A DNA stretch of 51,419 bases from contig BNVH01000010.1 of the NCBI GenBank assembly GCA_025997955.1, positions 1 through 51,419 of the forward strand. The letters are read 5' to 3'. The notes below the pieces were generated by a model. It ran no database searches. It saw only the letters and a program-made list of their open reading frames with translations, and was not told the origin of the DNA. Origin of the DNA: Synergistales bacterium (GTDB lineage: Bacteria > Synergistota > Synergistia > Synergistales > Aminobacteriaceae). Positions 15,501-24,894 of the stretch are shown in pieces (positions within the stretch are counted from its first letter, which is position 1; the number at the start of each line of letters is the position of its first letter). The translations under genes were made by a program, and so were the position numbers.

Positions 15501-15830
15501 GACATCCTCCCCTCTAAAGTGAGGGGATTCCCGTCAGTACCACGATGATTTGTGGACTACGGGCGGGTTCTTGCTTCACAGAGATCGCCCAGAGAGTTTT
15601 GAGCTTGGTTTTCGCATCGTATATCCCCATAGTGGGGAATTTTACGGCTACGAGCCAACGCCCTATTCCCCCAGGTCTCACTATCTCTCCACAAGCTGAC
15701 ACGGTCTGCCCGACCGCCGAGTTTTATTTTAGGGCATGTGGCGGAAAGAAACAAGAGCAAAGGGCTATTCGCCTACGGCGAATTGTTCCTTATATCCCCG
15801 CCATGAATGGCGGGGTTTTACGGAACGGGG
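15498..15830 (-). mobile_element. IS200/IS605-family relic with two terminal hairpins
   Basis: One end has the hairpin CCCCTC-TAAAGT-GAGGGG (15509-15526), next to the broken fic gene. The other has CCCCGCCATGAATGGCGGGG (15796-15815) followed by TTTTACGG. Both are subterminal palindromes typical of these elements, which move as single-stranded DNA and leave no target duplication. Only a C-terminal tnpB remnant remains between them and no tnpA. The region 15830-15910 beyond it shows no gene. Confidence 0.65.
15514..15726 (-). pseudogene. tnpB: C-terminal remnant of tnpB
   Basis: The minus frame reads SAVGQTVSACGEIVRPGG, then AISVKQEPARSP and GIPSL at the stop. A zinc-ribbon tail, SVKQEP and a GIPS ending encoded by the terminal hairpin are familiar from TnpB C termini. 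A stop lies just upstream and the RuvC catalytic parts are gone. The 3' hairpin area would have encoded part of the guide (omega) RNA. Confidence 0.6.
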
Positions 15831-15919
15831 GAGAAAAAATGGGGAAACTCAAAGTTTTTTAATGACGTGGGTTTTTTAATGATGGAACTCATGGACTATA
15901 GAGTAAGTATTTTTACGTA

Positions 15920-15947
15920 TTGCTTTCTGTTCTCAATAGGCTATTAT
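15920..15947 (+). promoter_or_regulatory. groESL promoter
   Basis: TTGCTT (15920-15925), 16-bp spacer, TATTAT (15942-15947). The predicted transcription start falls just before the CIRCE element, the usual arrangement. Confidence 0.6.
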
Positions 15948-15962
15948 GTCTTTCGGAAGCAA

Positions 15963-15989
15963 TTAGCACTCCTCTCAGAGGACTGCTAA
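15963..15989 (+). promoter_or_regulatory. CIRCE operator (HrcA binding site)
   Basis: TTAGCACTC, nine bases, GACTGCTAA. The consensus is TTAGCACTC-N9-GAGTGCTAA, so the right arm differs at a single base. It lies 26 bp before the groES start, which indicates HrcA repression relieved by heat or misfolding stress. Confidence 0.92.
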
Positions 15990-16014
15990 TATAAAATAAG
16001 GGAGGTTGTTTTGT

Positions 16015-16308
16015 ATGAATCTAAGACCACTTGGAGATAGGATTCTTGTGAAAGTTCTCACCCGCGAGGAGAAGACTAAGGGTGGCATCGTTTTGCCAGA
16101 TACGGCGAAAGAGAAGCCAACCGAGGGAGAGGTTTTGGCCGTAGGTTCCGGCAAAGTTCTCGACAACGGACAGAAGCTGCCGGTCGAAGTCAAAGTCGGA
16201 GACCGCATCATCTTCAGCAAGTACGCCGGCACTGAGGTCAAAATAGACGGCGACGAGCTTGTCATCTTCAGCGAGCGCGACGTTCTCGCCATTGTTGATC
16301 AGAAGTAA
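16015..16308 (+). CDS. groES: Co-chaperonin GroES
   Basis: 97-aa GroES that caps the GroEL ring. The N terminus NLRPLGDRILVKVL, the mobile loop around EEKTKGGIVLPDTAKEKP and the C-terminal EVKIDGDELVIFSERDVLAIV are all typical. ATG 16015 follows GGGAGG at good spacing; an upstream in-frame TTG (16006) is too close to that site. Confidence 0.97.
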   Translation: MNLRPLGDRILVKVLTREEKTKGGIVLPDTAKEKPTEGEVLAVGSGKVLDNGQKLPVEVKVGDRIIFSKYAGTEVKIDGDELVIFSERDVLAIVDQK

Positions 16309-16363
16309 CTTTTAGCGTTGGCGTATTACACTTTTCGACTGAAAAATTAGGAGGTAAATGATT

Positions 16364-18004
16364 ATGGCTAAAATTCTTTCTTTTGGTGAGGAAGCCCGCC
16401 GCTCGATGCTTCGCGGCATAGATAAAGTCGCCGACACAGTCGGCGTGACGCTTGGGCCCAAGGGGCGCAACGTTGTTCTTGAGAAGAAGTACGGTTCTCC
16501 CACGATAACCAACGATGGCGTGACAATCGCCAAAGAGATAGAACTCGAGGACCCGTTCGAGAACGCCGGCGCTCAGCTTCTTAAGGAAGTCGCGTCCAAG
16601 ACCAACGACATCGCCGGAGACGGCACCACCACCGCTACTATATTCTCCCGCGCCATAATTCGCGAGGGCATGAAGAACGTCGCCGCCGGCGCCAACGGAA
16701 TGCAGATGCGCCAAGGCATCGAGAAGGCCATCGACTTCGTGGTCGAGGACCTCAAGAAGAAGGCCATCTCTGTCAAGGATAAGGATAAAATCGCGCAGGT
16801 CGCCTCCATCTCCGCCAACGACAAGGCCGTCGGCGCGCTCATCTCCGAGGCTATGGCCAAGGTGGGCGAAGAGGGCGTCATCACGGTAGAGGACAGCCAG
16901 ACCGTCGGTACTACGCTTGAGATGGTCGAGGGCCTTCAGTTCGACAAGGGCTACATCAGCCCCTACATGGTCACGGACAGCGAGAGAATGGAGACAGCCT
17001 TCGACGACGCCTACATCCTTATCCATGACGGCAAAATCAACAGCATCAAAGACCTGCTGCCCGTCCTTGAGAAGGTCGTGCAGACCGGTAAGCCCCTTGT
17101 TATAATCGCCGAGGACGTAGAGGGTGAGGCCCTTGCCACCCTCGTAGTCAACAAACTTCGCGGCGTTATGCAGGTTGCCGCGGTCAAGGCGCCCGGCTTC
17201 GGAGACCGCCGCAAGGCCATGCTTCAGGACATCGCCATCGTCACAGGCGGGCAGGTCATCAGCGAGGAAGTCGGACTGAAGTTCGAGAACACCGAGCTCT
17301 CCATGCTCGGCAAGGCCAAGAAAATTCGCATCACCAAAGAGGACACCACCATCACTCAGGGCGCGGGCAACCCCGACGAAATCCGCAAGCGCGCCGCTCA
17401 GATAAAGAAGGAAATAGAGGACTCCACCTCCGACTACGACAAGGAGAAACTTCAGGAGCGTCTTGCCAAGTTGGTCGGCGGCGTGGCGGTAATTCAGGTC
17501 GGCTCCGCTACTGAGACCGAGCAGAAGGAGCTCAAGCACCGCATAGAGGACGCGCTCAACGCGACGCGCGCCGCTGTCGAAGAGGGTATCGTCGCCGGAG
17601 GCGGCGTGGCGGCTCTGAACAGCGCAGTGGCTCTTGAGGCTTTTGTGGCCAAATTAGAAGGCGACGTCAAGACCGGGGCGAGGGCTGTGCTTAAAGCTCT
17701 CGCGTCTCCTCTCTACCTCATAGCCGAGAACGCCGGAGAGCAGGGCGACGTGGTAGTCGAGAAGGTCAAGACCCTCAAGCCTGGGCACGGCCTGAACGCC
17801 GCCACCGGCGAGTACATTGACATGGTCGAGGCCGGCATTATCGACCCAGTGAAGGTCACCCGCTCCGCGCTTCAGAACGCCGGCTCCATAGCCGCGATGG
17901 TTCTGACCACCGAGGGCATCGTGGCCGACAAGCCTGAGAAAAAAGAAGCCGGAATGCCCGGCGGAATGCCCGGCGGCATGGGCGGAATGGACGGCATGTA
18001 CTAA
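16364..18004 (+). CDS. groEL: Chaperonin GroEL
   Basis: 546-aa chaperonin. Visible: ATP-site DGTTTATIFSRAI (around 86-98), GVTLGPKGRNVVL near residue 30, and the disordered GGM repeat tail ending GGMGGMDGMY. AGGAGG lies nine bases before ATG 16364; ATG 16358 is only three bases from it and is not used. A strong terminator follows. The 423-aa antisense frame is a codon-bias shadow. Confidence 0.98.
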   Translation: MAKILSFGEEARRSMLRGIDKVADTVGVTLGPKGRNVVLEKKYGSPTITNDGVTIAKEIELEDPFENAGAQLLKEVASKTNDIAGDGTTTATIFSRAIIREGMKNVAAGANGMQMRQGIEKAIDFVVEDLKKKAISVKDKDKIAQVASISANDKAVGALISEAMAKVGEEGVITVEDSQTVGTTLEMVEGLQFDKGYISPYMVTDSERMETAFDDAYILIHDGKINSIKDLLPVLEKVVQTGKPLVIIAEDVEGEALATLVVNKLRGVMQVAAVKAPGFGDRRKAMLQDIAIVTGGQVISEEVGLKFENTELSMLGKAKKIRITKEDTTITQGAGNPDEIRKRAAQIKKEIEDSTSDYDKEKLQERLAKLVGGVAVIQVGSATETEQKELKHRIEDALNATRAAVEEGIVAGGGVAALNSAVALEAFVAKLEGDVKTGARAVLKALASPLYLIAENAGEQGDVVVEKVKTLKPGHGLNAATGEYIDMVEAGIIDPVKVTRSALQNAGSIAAMVLTTEGIVADKPEKKEAGMPGGMPGGMGGMDGMY

Positions 18005-18035
18005 GCCCGGAACACAACATACAATTTAAACATTT

Positions 18036-18073
18036 AAGACGGGGCGGTCGTTGTTCGACCGCCCCGTCTTTGA
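18036..18073 (+). terminator. Intrinsic terminator after groEL
   Basis: 15-bp perfect stem (left arm AAGACGGGGCGGTCG), loop TTGTT, right arm ending GTCTT and then T. It closes the groESL operon before the accessory region. Confidence 0.92.
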
Positions 18074-18183
18074 CATAACGGGTTATAGCGTGGTCATTTA
18101 TCCATTGCGAATAAAAGGGGCTTGCGCTATATTTAATTGGGTTGTGGTTCTTTGTGGAGAATTTAAAACGTGGAGTGATTGAC

Positions 18184-19299
18184 ATGTTGGACATACATAA
18201 CGATGCCATAGAGCCAGAGACAGAAGAAATAGAGAGTGAAAATGAGCTCCCAGAAAAACCGTGGGACGCGAAGCTGATTCGAGTCGACCAAAAAGTCTAT
18301 TCCTTGCATCATCTAATGGAGATGATCGATAACGACTCCCTCGATTTAACACCCGATTTCCAGCGCTTGCAGGTATGGGAGCCGCACCAGAAGTCGAGGT
18401 TGATAGAGTCTATTTTTTTAAGAATCCCCATCCCGACGTTTTACTTTTCATCAGATATGGACAACAATATGCAAGTCGTAGACGGAGTGCAGCGCTTGTC
18501 GGCAATACATGAGTTTTACCAAGACCGATACAAACTGGCGCGCCTTGAATATCTCGTCGACCTGCACGGCAAGAGATATTCCGATTTGAAAGACGAAATG
18601 TGGGGAAGGCGCTTTGACGGAACGCAACTCCAAATAAACGTTATAGACCCGCAAACTCCATCAGAAGTCAAATTTGACATATTCAAAAGGATCAATACCG
18701 GGGGGACTCCGCTCACAGCGCAAGAGATACGCCACTGCCTAAGCACTAAACAAGGTCGGGCTTTCTTGGCAAATCTCGCGTCAGCGCAAGAATTTCACGA
18801 CGCGACTCACGGCGTCGTAAGGAATCACAAACGCATGGCTGACAGAGAATTGGCGTTGCGTTTTTGCGCTCTGAAGCTGTGGAGGGAAGGGCAAATCAGA
18901 TACGAAGATTATCACGGGTCGATGGATAAATTTCTCGACGCCGTCAACGAGAGCCTTGGAGTGTCAAAGCAATACGATGACTCCGAACGGGCGCGTCTTA
19001 AGACTTTGTTTGTAAACGCTATGGCAAATTCGCTTATTGTTTTTGATTGCTATGCGTTCAGAAAGGCTGAAAACGCCCAGCTCAACAAGGCGCTGTTTGA
19101 TTGTGTCTCTGTCAATATCGCCGAATATGATAAAGATATTGTCACACGTCACGCCGCCGAGCTCAAGGATAAAATATACAAAACCATCGGAGACGACGCG
19201 AGTTTTATCGACGCCATAAGCCAAAGCACAAATTCCGTCCGAAAGGTCAAATACCGCTTTGATAAGATGGAAAAAATACTCTCGGAGACTCTTGAATGA
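18184..19299 (+). CDS. DUF262 (ParB/GmrS-like) protein
   Basis: 371-aa protein. The DUF262 fold is seen as LTPDFQRLQVWEPHQKSRLIESIFLRIPIP (about residues 44-73) followed by QVVDGVQRLSAI. The last corresponds to the (I/V)DGxQR catalytic motif, here DGVQR rather than DGQQR. DUF262 domains bind and split nucleotides in defence proteins such as GmrSD, BrxU and SspE; here no HNH (DUF1524) nuclease half is attached. The start is ATG 18184 after GGAGTG. Its stop overlaps the next gene by 4 bp, so the pair is translationally coupled. Confidence 0.85.
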   Translation: MLDIHNDAIEPETEEIESENELPEKPWDAKLIRVDQKVYSLHHLMEMIDNDSLDLTPDFQRLQVWEPHQKSRLIESIFLRIPIPTFYFSSDMDNNMQVVDGVQRLSAIHEFYQDRYKLARLEYLVDLHGKRYSDLKDEMWGRRFDGTQLQINVIDPQTPSEVKFDIFKRINTGGTPLTAQEIRHCLSTKQGRAFLANLASAQEFHDATHGVVRNHKRMADRELALRFCALKLWREGQIRYEDYHGSMDKFLDAVNESLGVSKQYDDSERARLKTLFVNAMANSLIVFDCYAFRKAENAQLNKALFDCVSVNIAEYDKDIVTRHAAELKDKIYKTIGDDASFIDAISQSTNSVRKVKYRFDKMEKILSETLE

Positions 19300-20426
19300 T
19301 TAGGGAAATTTCCGTCAAAGGATATAAATGCTTCAAAGACGTTACATTAACCGTTCCAGGCTTGGTTGTGCTCACGGGCGTCAACGGAGTTGGGAAAAGC
19401 GCGTTCATTCAGACCCTGCTGCTCGCTTGGGAATCTGGGAAAATAGGCGCGGGTGGCAAAATCGTTCCTCTGAACGGGCAAATATTCGAGCTTGGCTGTG
19501 CGGGCGAGGTGGTGCCTCACTACTCAAATTTCCCCCACATCATTGATATTTCATGGCGGTTTTCTGAAGCGCCCGAAATATTTCGTCGTCAGCTTGAGGC
19601 TAACCGTTATGAGGACAGATTTCTCAATATTGTCCCAGACGAAAACGGCGATAAGATCCAAAACAACGTGGCATGGAGCGGCCTTGGCGGATTTACCTTT
19701 CTTGCCGCCGAGAGAAGCGGCCCATTGCGTTTCAGCAATAGACAATCCATGAACAAAGAAAGCCTTTCGTTTGGAAGCAAAGGAGAATTTTGCGCCGACA
19801 TCATATCGAGTTATGACTCCACAACGATTCCCAATAAAGAAATTATATTGGAATATGTCGACGGTCTGAGATATCCGAGCACTTATTCAAAACAAATCGA
19901 GGCCTGGATGCACGAGCTTGGTTTCAGCATACAAATCCGTTCGGAATCCACTTCCGTGACAGATATAGCGGCGCTAAAGTTTTTTGACGAAAGATCTCCC
20001 GATTCTGAATGGATCAGCCCTGTGCACACCGGTTTTGGAATCAGTTACAGCCTACCCATAATAGCAGCTGGACTTATCGCCCGTCGGGGTGGGGCGCTGA
20101 TTGTAGAGAGCCCCGAAGCCCATCTTCATCCGGCGGCTCAGTCGAAGATGGGCAGATTTTTGGCGCGCCTTGCCTCTACTGGCGTACAGGTTTTTATGGA
20201 AACCCACAGCGATCATGTATTAAACGGCATAAGACTCGCCGCTATAAAGGAAGAGATTGAAAAGAAAGATATATTGTTCGTCGCTTTCGATAAAGGCGAG
20301 GACGGAACTATGCAAAAACAAGAGATTCACGTCAAGGAAGACAACTCCCTTTCAAGCTGGCCGGAGGGGTTCTTCGATCAAATGCAATCAGACTTGGGCG
20401 AAATTGCGTCACATAGGGTATTTTAG
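19296..20426 (+). CDS. AAA/ABC-type ATPase (DUF3696-like, SMC/OLD-related)
   Basis: 376-aa ATPase. Walker A GVNGVGKS is at residues 28-35, Walker B is GALIVESPEAHLHP and the H-loop is METHSDHVLNG. The spacer between the Walker motifs is short, as in RecF/OLD-like defence ATPases. The C-terminal SSWPEGFFDQMQSDL resembles the DUF3696 domain. It overlaps the DUF262 gene (ATGA) and is followed by a third gene, so it is probably the sensor or motor of a three-gene complex. Confidence 0.85.
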   Translation: MIREISVKGYKCFKDVTLTVPGLVVLTGVNGVGKSAFIQTLLLAWESGKIGAGGKIVPLNGQIFELGCAGEVVPHYSNFPHIIDISWRFSEAPEIFRRQLEANRYEDRFLNIVPDENGDKIQNNVAWSGLGGFTFLAAERSGPLRFSNRQSMNKESLSFGSKGEFCADIISSYDSTTIPNKEIILEYVDGLRYPSTYSKQIEAWMHELGFSIQIRSESTSVTDIAALKFFDERSPDSEWISPVHTGFGISYSLPIIAAGLIARRGGALIVESPEAHLHPAAQSKMGRFLARLASTGVQVFMETHSDHVLNGIRLAAIKEEIEKKDILFVAFDKGEDGTMQKQEIHVKEDNSLSSWPEGFFDQMQSDLGEIASHRVF

Positions 20427-20483
20427 ACTATGCCTCGCGATATTTTGTTCCTCATCGACGAGCGACATATAGAGGTTACGGAA

Positions 20484-21317
20484 ATGACCGCACTCAACAA
20501 AGAGTATCAAAAGTTAGCGGTTGTGTTGAATAAAATCATAAAAAGCGAAATACCATTAGAAAGTTCAAGCGATCTATGGAACGCGAAAGTGCGCGACGGA
20601 ATCACTCTGACAGGGCTGCTGTGGGGAGAAGATCGCGATAAATTGGACAGAGACTTGAATATTCTATTGTCGCAGGTTTTAGACAGAATAAACTTCATTG
20701 ATAACCGTATAGCCGAGCAGTACGCCATAGAGCAATTAAAACAGCATCATGCCGTGGCATTGGTGGTTTCGCCCATGTACGAAAAAACAGAAGAGTTGAC
20801 CCACAATGACCTTTATCTGCATTATATCGGAACGGAGGACGCGCTTGCGAAATTTCACCAAGCCGTTCCGGTTTACGCGAGATACTCCGAGGATGAATTT
20901 AAAGAGCATTTGCCTTATGCGTTTCCGCGCTTGTTTTTCTCTGAAAAATTAGATATAGGAAAATTTGATGAAAAATACCCGGCAATCCGGGAAAAACTGA
21001 CTAACGCCTTGGCGTACCTCAACGACAGATTCTACGACGCGCTTCATGAATACGGCAATCAAACTGATAAAATCGAACAGGATTTCAAGGCGCGTTGCCG
21101 CGGCGTCGGAGGGATAGGCCAAGAGGCCGCTAAAACTATGCAGGTCTACGGAAGACAAAGAGAAATTTTAGCCAAAGGAAAAAGTGTTGTATGCGAGTGG
21201 CATATAAAGCTGCGCCCGCATATCGACCGCGTCCATTTCGCCTACGAGGAAAAATACAAAAATATCGCGGGCGGCAAAATAATTGTGGGGATTTTTGTGC
21301 GGCATTTGGATGTGTGA
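20484..21317 (+). CDS. Unknown third gene of the DUF262-ATPase trio, possible effector
   Basis: About 277 aa from ATG 20484, which has GAGG eight bases upstream; ATG 20430, three bases after the ATPase stop, adds 18 residues but lacks a ribosome site. The middle is helical and acidic. The C terminus has a compact block, CEWHIKLRPHIDRVHF followed by GKIIVGIFVRHL, that recalls the beta-sheet core of RelE-like and other small nucleases. That is a pattern impression only. The gene ends at a strong terminator, so it closes the trio. Confidence 0.7.
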   Translation: MTALNKEYQKLAVVLNKIIKSEIPLESSSDLWNAKVRDGITLTGLLWGEDRDKLDRDLNILLSQVLDRINFIDNRIAEQYAIEQLKQHHAVALVVSPMYEKTEELTHNDLYLHYIGTEDALAKFHQAVPVYARYSEDEFKEHLPYAFPRLFFSEKLDIGKFDEKYPAIREKLTNALAYLNDRFYDALHEYGNQTDKIEQDFKARCRGVGGIGQEAAKTMQVYGRQREILAKGKSVVCEWHIKLRPHIDRVHFAYEEKYKNIAGGKIIVGIFVRHLDV

Positions 21318-21318
21318 G

Positions 21319-21355
21319 GACTTGGGGGGATTAGACTATCCCCCCCAAGTCTTTT
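21319..21355. terminator. Terminator between converging operons
   Basis: GACTTGGGGGG (21319-21329), a ten-base loop, CCCCCCAAGTC (21341-21351) and TTTTA. It ends the plus-strand trio and, by symmetry, can hinder read-through from the minus-strand dynamin operon, whose last gene stops at 21354. Confidence 0.85.
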
Positions 21356-23141
21356 ACGCCTGAGATTGCAGTTCTTCCAATGTGGCGTCGATATCGTCCT
21401 TGAGAGCGTAATAATCGTTGTTCAGCTTTTGAAACGTTTTAAGCTCCTCTTTTTGGGCGGCGAATATGTTTTTTCCCTCCTCAAGAAGAGGCTTCAGGGT
21501 ACTCTCAATCCACTTCTGAACGGCAGACTGCAAATTCGACACGAACTGCTCGGCGTTAGTCTCACAGAATTCGCGTATATTCTGCCGCCAAGCGACACGT
21601 GCGATCTCCACGCGTTCTTCATATTCCCTTTGTATCCTCGCCTGCTCCTCAATTCGTGCGTTCTGTTTATCTGCCTCTGATTCACCGAAAATATTCTTTA
21701 AAAGCGATATCACACCCAAAACAACACCCACTACGGGCAGCAAGGGCGGAAGAGCTGCTACAATGGGAACGATGGGGCCAAGCACAGGAGCGAGCGCCGG
21801 AACAGCCGTGATAATCTTTGGGATAACGGTTGTCGCAATTTTCGTCCCCCCCATTCCTTCAAGAGTTTTCGCTGTAGGGCCGAGGAAATCCGGTGAACTT
21901 GCCGAACTCGAACTCGGTTCTATATATCCACCGCCGGAAAGCGCCTCACCTGGATGTTCGACGTCGGGTAGATTTACATTATCTTTATGGCTTGACATAT
22001 CAGGAGTACCGGCGACCATCTCATCAAGCGCTTTATTGAATCGTAAGGCGATGTTGGCGCGTATTCCCTCCAAATCGTTGCGGACAACCTCAATCGCCCT
22101 GCTCTGATAGGATTTTTGCACTTCCGCGACTCTTTCGCTCAGAGCACTGCCGTCGGTGTCTTTGGATGGTTCCTGGGGGTATATCGTAAGCATCGCTCTG
22201 GCGAGGCCCGCGCACTCCTGCTTGACTATGTTTCGCCCTTGTTTTATAAAGGCCCAATACTCCTCGTTGATCTGCCGCAGTTCATCGTTCAGATCCCCGT
22301 CTTTTTCCTTTGCGGACTCGGAAAATAAAGCTGTCGCCTGCAAATCGACGTCATCGCGCAGACCTCTCAACGCGTTGTAAAGATACCCAAACCCATTGAC
22401 CCGCTTGATTTCCTTGAGAATATCTACCTCAAGCTCACTGATATTGCTGCAAATAACAAGCCTCTCGTCATTGTTAAGGCGCCCTTCTAAGGCGTCTTGG
22501 CCGTTGACAAATATGACCTTGTATTTGTTTAAAATGTCACTATATCCGCCGGCGTTTCCCACTTCGCTCAGGTTTTTCAGGATTTTATCCTGAATGTCAA
22601 AAATCTGTTTCTGGCCATCAGAGTCGGCCATATCAAGCCCAGTTTTGTCGTTCATCGCTATAAGCAGCTTTTTACGCTTGCCTATGATGTATTTCATGCT
22701 TTCGTAAATTTGCTTATCCTCAAAAGAACCCGCCGAACTCACGACAAACACTATGACATGACATTGATCAAGCTCGTTGTTAGCGACCCTTTCATGCTCT
22801 GGCGGCGCTCCTATCCCAGGCGTGTCAAGCAACTCATAGCCGTTCCAAGTATAAGACGTGGTTTTATATGTTGTAGGGACATCCGCGACCTTTGCCACTT
22901 CCTTACCCATAATCGCGTTGAGCAGCGTACTCTTCCCGGCGTTATAAATACCGTAAAACATGATGTGCGGCTTGGCGCTGTGATCGAGGTCCCTGATTCT
23001 GTCGGCGTGTTTCGATAGAACCGCCGCAAAATCGGGGCGATATTTTCCTTTTTGCGCTCCGTCTTTGGTGTATGGGGCGAACAAATCGGCAAGTTCTCTG
23101 TAATACCCTTTAACTATCTCCTGATACTCCGGAAGCTGCAT
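21354..23141 (-). CDS. Dynamin-like GTPase with C-terminal membrane hairpin (last gene of operon)
   Basis: 595-aa large GTPase. G1 is GIYNAGKST (64-72), G3 is DTPG (106-109) and G4 is NDKT (164-167; a variant of NKxD). Helical stalk regions flank a Pro/Ser-rich linker near 400-420. A hydrophobic stretch follows (about 430-485, rich in Val, Pro, Leu and Ala), then a long charged coiled coil to the end. This order (GTPase, stalk, membrane-inserting paddle, coiled coil) fits bacterial dynamin-like proteins. The start ATG is preceded by GGGAGG. It lies 40 bp downstream of the radical-SAM gene. Confidence 0.82.
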   Translation of the reverse strand: MQLPEYQEIVKGYYRELADLFAPYTKDGAQKGKYRPDFAAVLSKHADRIRDLDHSAKPHIMFYGIYNAGKSTLLNAIMGKEVAKVADVPTTYKTTSYTWNGYELLDTPGIGAPPEHERVANNELDQCHVIVFVVSSAGSFEDKQIYESMKYIIGKRKKLLIAMNDKTGLDMADSDGQKQIFDIQDKILKNLSEVGNAGGYSDILNKYKVIFVNGQDALEGRLNNDERLVICSNISELEVDILKEIKRVNGFGYLYNALRGLRDDVDLQATALFSESAKEKDGDLNDELRQINEEYWAFIKQGRNIVKQECAGLARAMLTIYPQEPSKDTDGSALSERVAEVQKSYQSRAIEVVRNDLEGIRANIALRFNKALDEMVAGTPDMSSHKDNVNLPDVEHPGEALSGGGYIEPSSSSASSPDFLGPTAKTLEGMGGTKIATTVIPKIITAVPALAPVLGPIVPIVAALPPLLPVVGVVLGVISLLKNIFGESEADKQNARIEEQARIQREYEERVEIARVAWRQNIREFCETNAEQFVSNLQSAVQKWIESTLKPLLEEGKNIFAAQKEELKTFQKLNNDYYALKDDIDATLEELQSQA

Positions 23142-23181
23142 AAATATTTCCTCCCAACTAAAAGTTAATTTTGAATAGGCT

Positions 23182-24894
23182 TCAATGCTTGCAAAAACCC
23201 AACATCATGCGCCGTTCCAATTCTTCCGCGCGGCGCAAGAACGTGTCACGGGATATGCCGCACCAATGAACGGCCTGACTTACGGTCTGACGCCCCGAGC
23301 TCGCCACGAGAACTTTGTACAGTTCGTCGTCAATCTCTATATCGCCTCCAAAATTTCGCCCGTTTTCTACGCGCGGCGCGCAAGTCCTCTGCGGGTGCCA
23401 ATCGTCAGCCTCCTCCGCCGGAACAGAATAAAAATGGCTTATGGCTCCGCTTCGTAGGAGCGAACAAAACTTGCGAATGCGCTCAATCGCGTAGATAGCC
23501 TGAAACCACCGAGCTCTATACCCGCCATATTTTTCGACGTTTTGGAAAATTCTCATCGCCAATTCCTCCGACAGATTTGGAGCTAAAGACATGATTTTGT
23601 CGTTGAAAGTCCTCTCCATATCGGCTCGCAGTCCGGAAAGGCGCTCTACGGAAAGAGAACGAGAACGAACTACGGGATAATCCGTAACGGACGCCATCGA
23701 ATGAGGGTCGACGATTTCGAGACCAAATTTTTCGGGGCATTTCGTCATCGCGGTTCCTGGCAGCGGCCAAAAATGAATCGCGTTCACTTCCAACATACCA
23801 ATCCCAGCTTCGAGTAAATCCAATCCGAATTGCTTTGACATGTTGATTGTCTCCTCCGACTCAAAAGCCCCACCGACGATAATATTGCCAACCATTTGAG
23901 TTAGGCCGGCATCCGCGCACATTTTCACTGTTTTCATTATCATTTCCGGGGTAGTGCGCTTGTTATAAGCATTAAGCACTTCAGGCGAACCGGATTCAAT
24001 CCCTATCTGCAATATGTACAAACCGGCGTCTATCATGACAGGCAGAATATCCGGGCGATTTACTATAAGCGCGGGATGAGCCTCGGCAAACCATCCGAAG
24101 TCCCGTTCCTTTCTATACTCAGAAAGTTCTTTGCAGAATCGACGCAGACGTTCCATATCCAAGGTGAACGTGTCGTCGGTAAAAAGAAAGAAACGTATAT
24201 CGGGGCGACTATCAAGCACCTGTCGCACTTCTTCCATGACGTTTTCCACGCTGCGATAGCGAACGACTTTCGTATTGCCTCCCTCGTAGCAAAAAGCGCA
24301 CCGAAAAGGGCAGCCGCGCGCGGTCAAAAATGCGGCGGAATTTTTGCGGAACCATGAGCCGAGGTTCAATTTTGAGTCGGGGAAAGGCAGGGCATCTAAG
24401 TTTTGAATCAACTCTTGATCTGGAGTGCGGACAAGTGTGTCGCCGTCCATGAAGGTTACCCCATGAATATTCTCTAAGATACCGGTTCCGTCGACGTAAA
24501 AATTCATCAGTGAAAGCAAGGGCAGCTCGCCTTCGCCTCTGACGACGACATCTGCGCCTGAGCGAACGAAAAAGTCCTTGTCTTTGTCCAACGCGACCGC
24601 CTGAGGCCCTCCGATTATGACAGGGACGCCATAGCGTTTTTTGACCTCGCGAGACAGTTCCTCGACCTCGATTTGGTTCTCGTAGTCGCATGAAAAGCCG
24701 ATAACCTGTACGCCAAGCTCCATTTGCTCCTCCAACAGAACTTCCGCTTCGTGGACATAACCGGCGAACGCCCTTGTCGGGTGCCCGTTTCGCTCCATAA
24801 AGGACGCCAACAAATATACCCCAAGCCAGTCTCCGCTGAGAAGTGGTTCCGAATCATATTGCCTATGTATATTGAGAATTAGAAGCTCATACAT
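23182..24894 (-). CDS. B12-binding-type radical-SAM enzyme with C-terminal HTH-like tail
   Basis: 570 aa. Residues 1-130 form a cobalamin-binding-like Rossmann domain (VIIGGPQAV, VVVRGEGELP). The radical-SAM loop follows as C195-PFR-C199-AF-C202, with a TIM-barrel continuation (FLFTDDTFTLD, QIGIESGSPEVLNAYNKRT). The last 60 residues (QTVSQAVHWCGISRDTFLRRAEELERR) look like a small helix-turn-helix, seen in some peptide-modifying enzymes. Related enzymes methylate or rearrange peptides, lipids and cofactors; the substrate here is unknown. It overlaps the SPASM gene by 8 bp. Confidence 0.87.
   Translation of the reverse strand: MYELLILNIHRQYDSEPLLSGDWLGVYLLASFMERNGHPTRAFAGYVHEAEVLLEEQMELGVQVIGFSCDYENQIEVEELSREVKKRYGVPVIIGGPQAVALDKDKDFFVRSGADVVVRGEGELPLLSLMNFYVDGTGILENIHGVTFMDGDTLVRTPDQELIQNLDALPFPDSKLNLGSWFRKNSAAFLTARGCPFRCAFCYEGGNTKVVRYRSVENVMEEVRQVLDSRPDIRFFLFTDDTFTLDMERLRRFCKELSEYRKERDFGWFAEAHPALIVNRPDILPVMIDAGLYILQIGIESGSPEVLNAYNKRTTPEMIMKTVKMCADAGLTQMVGNIIVGGAFESEETINMSKQFGLDLLEAGIGMLEVNAIHFWPLPGTAMTKCPEKFGLEIVDPHSMASVTDYPVVRSRSLSVERLSGLRADMERTFNDKIMSLAPNLSEELAMRIFQNVEKYGGYRARWFQAIYAIERIRKFCSLLRSGAISHFYSVPAEEADDWHPQRTCAPRVENGRNFGGDIEIDDELYKVLVASSGRQTVSQAVHWCGISRDTFLRRAEELERRMMLGFCKH

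Noticed and set aside
16268..17539. 423-aa ORF antisense to groEL
   Set aside because: Low-complexity Leu/Asp/Gly composition produced by the complement of groEL codons.
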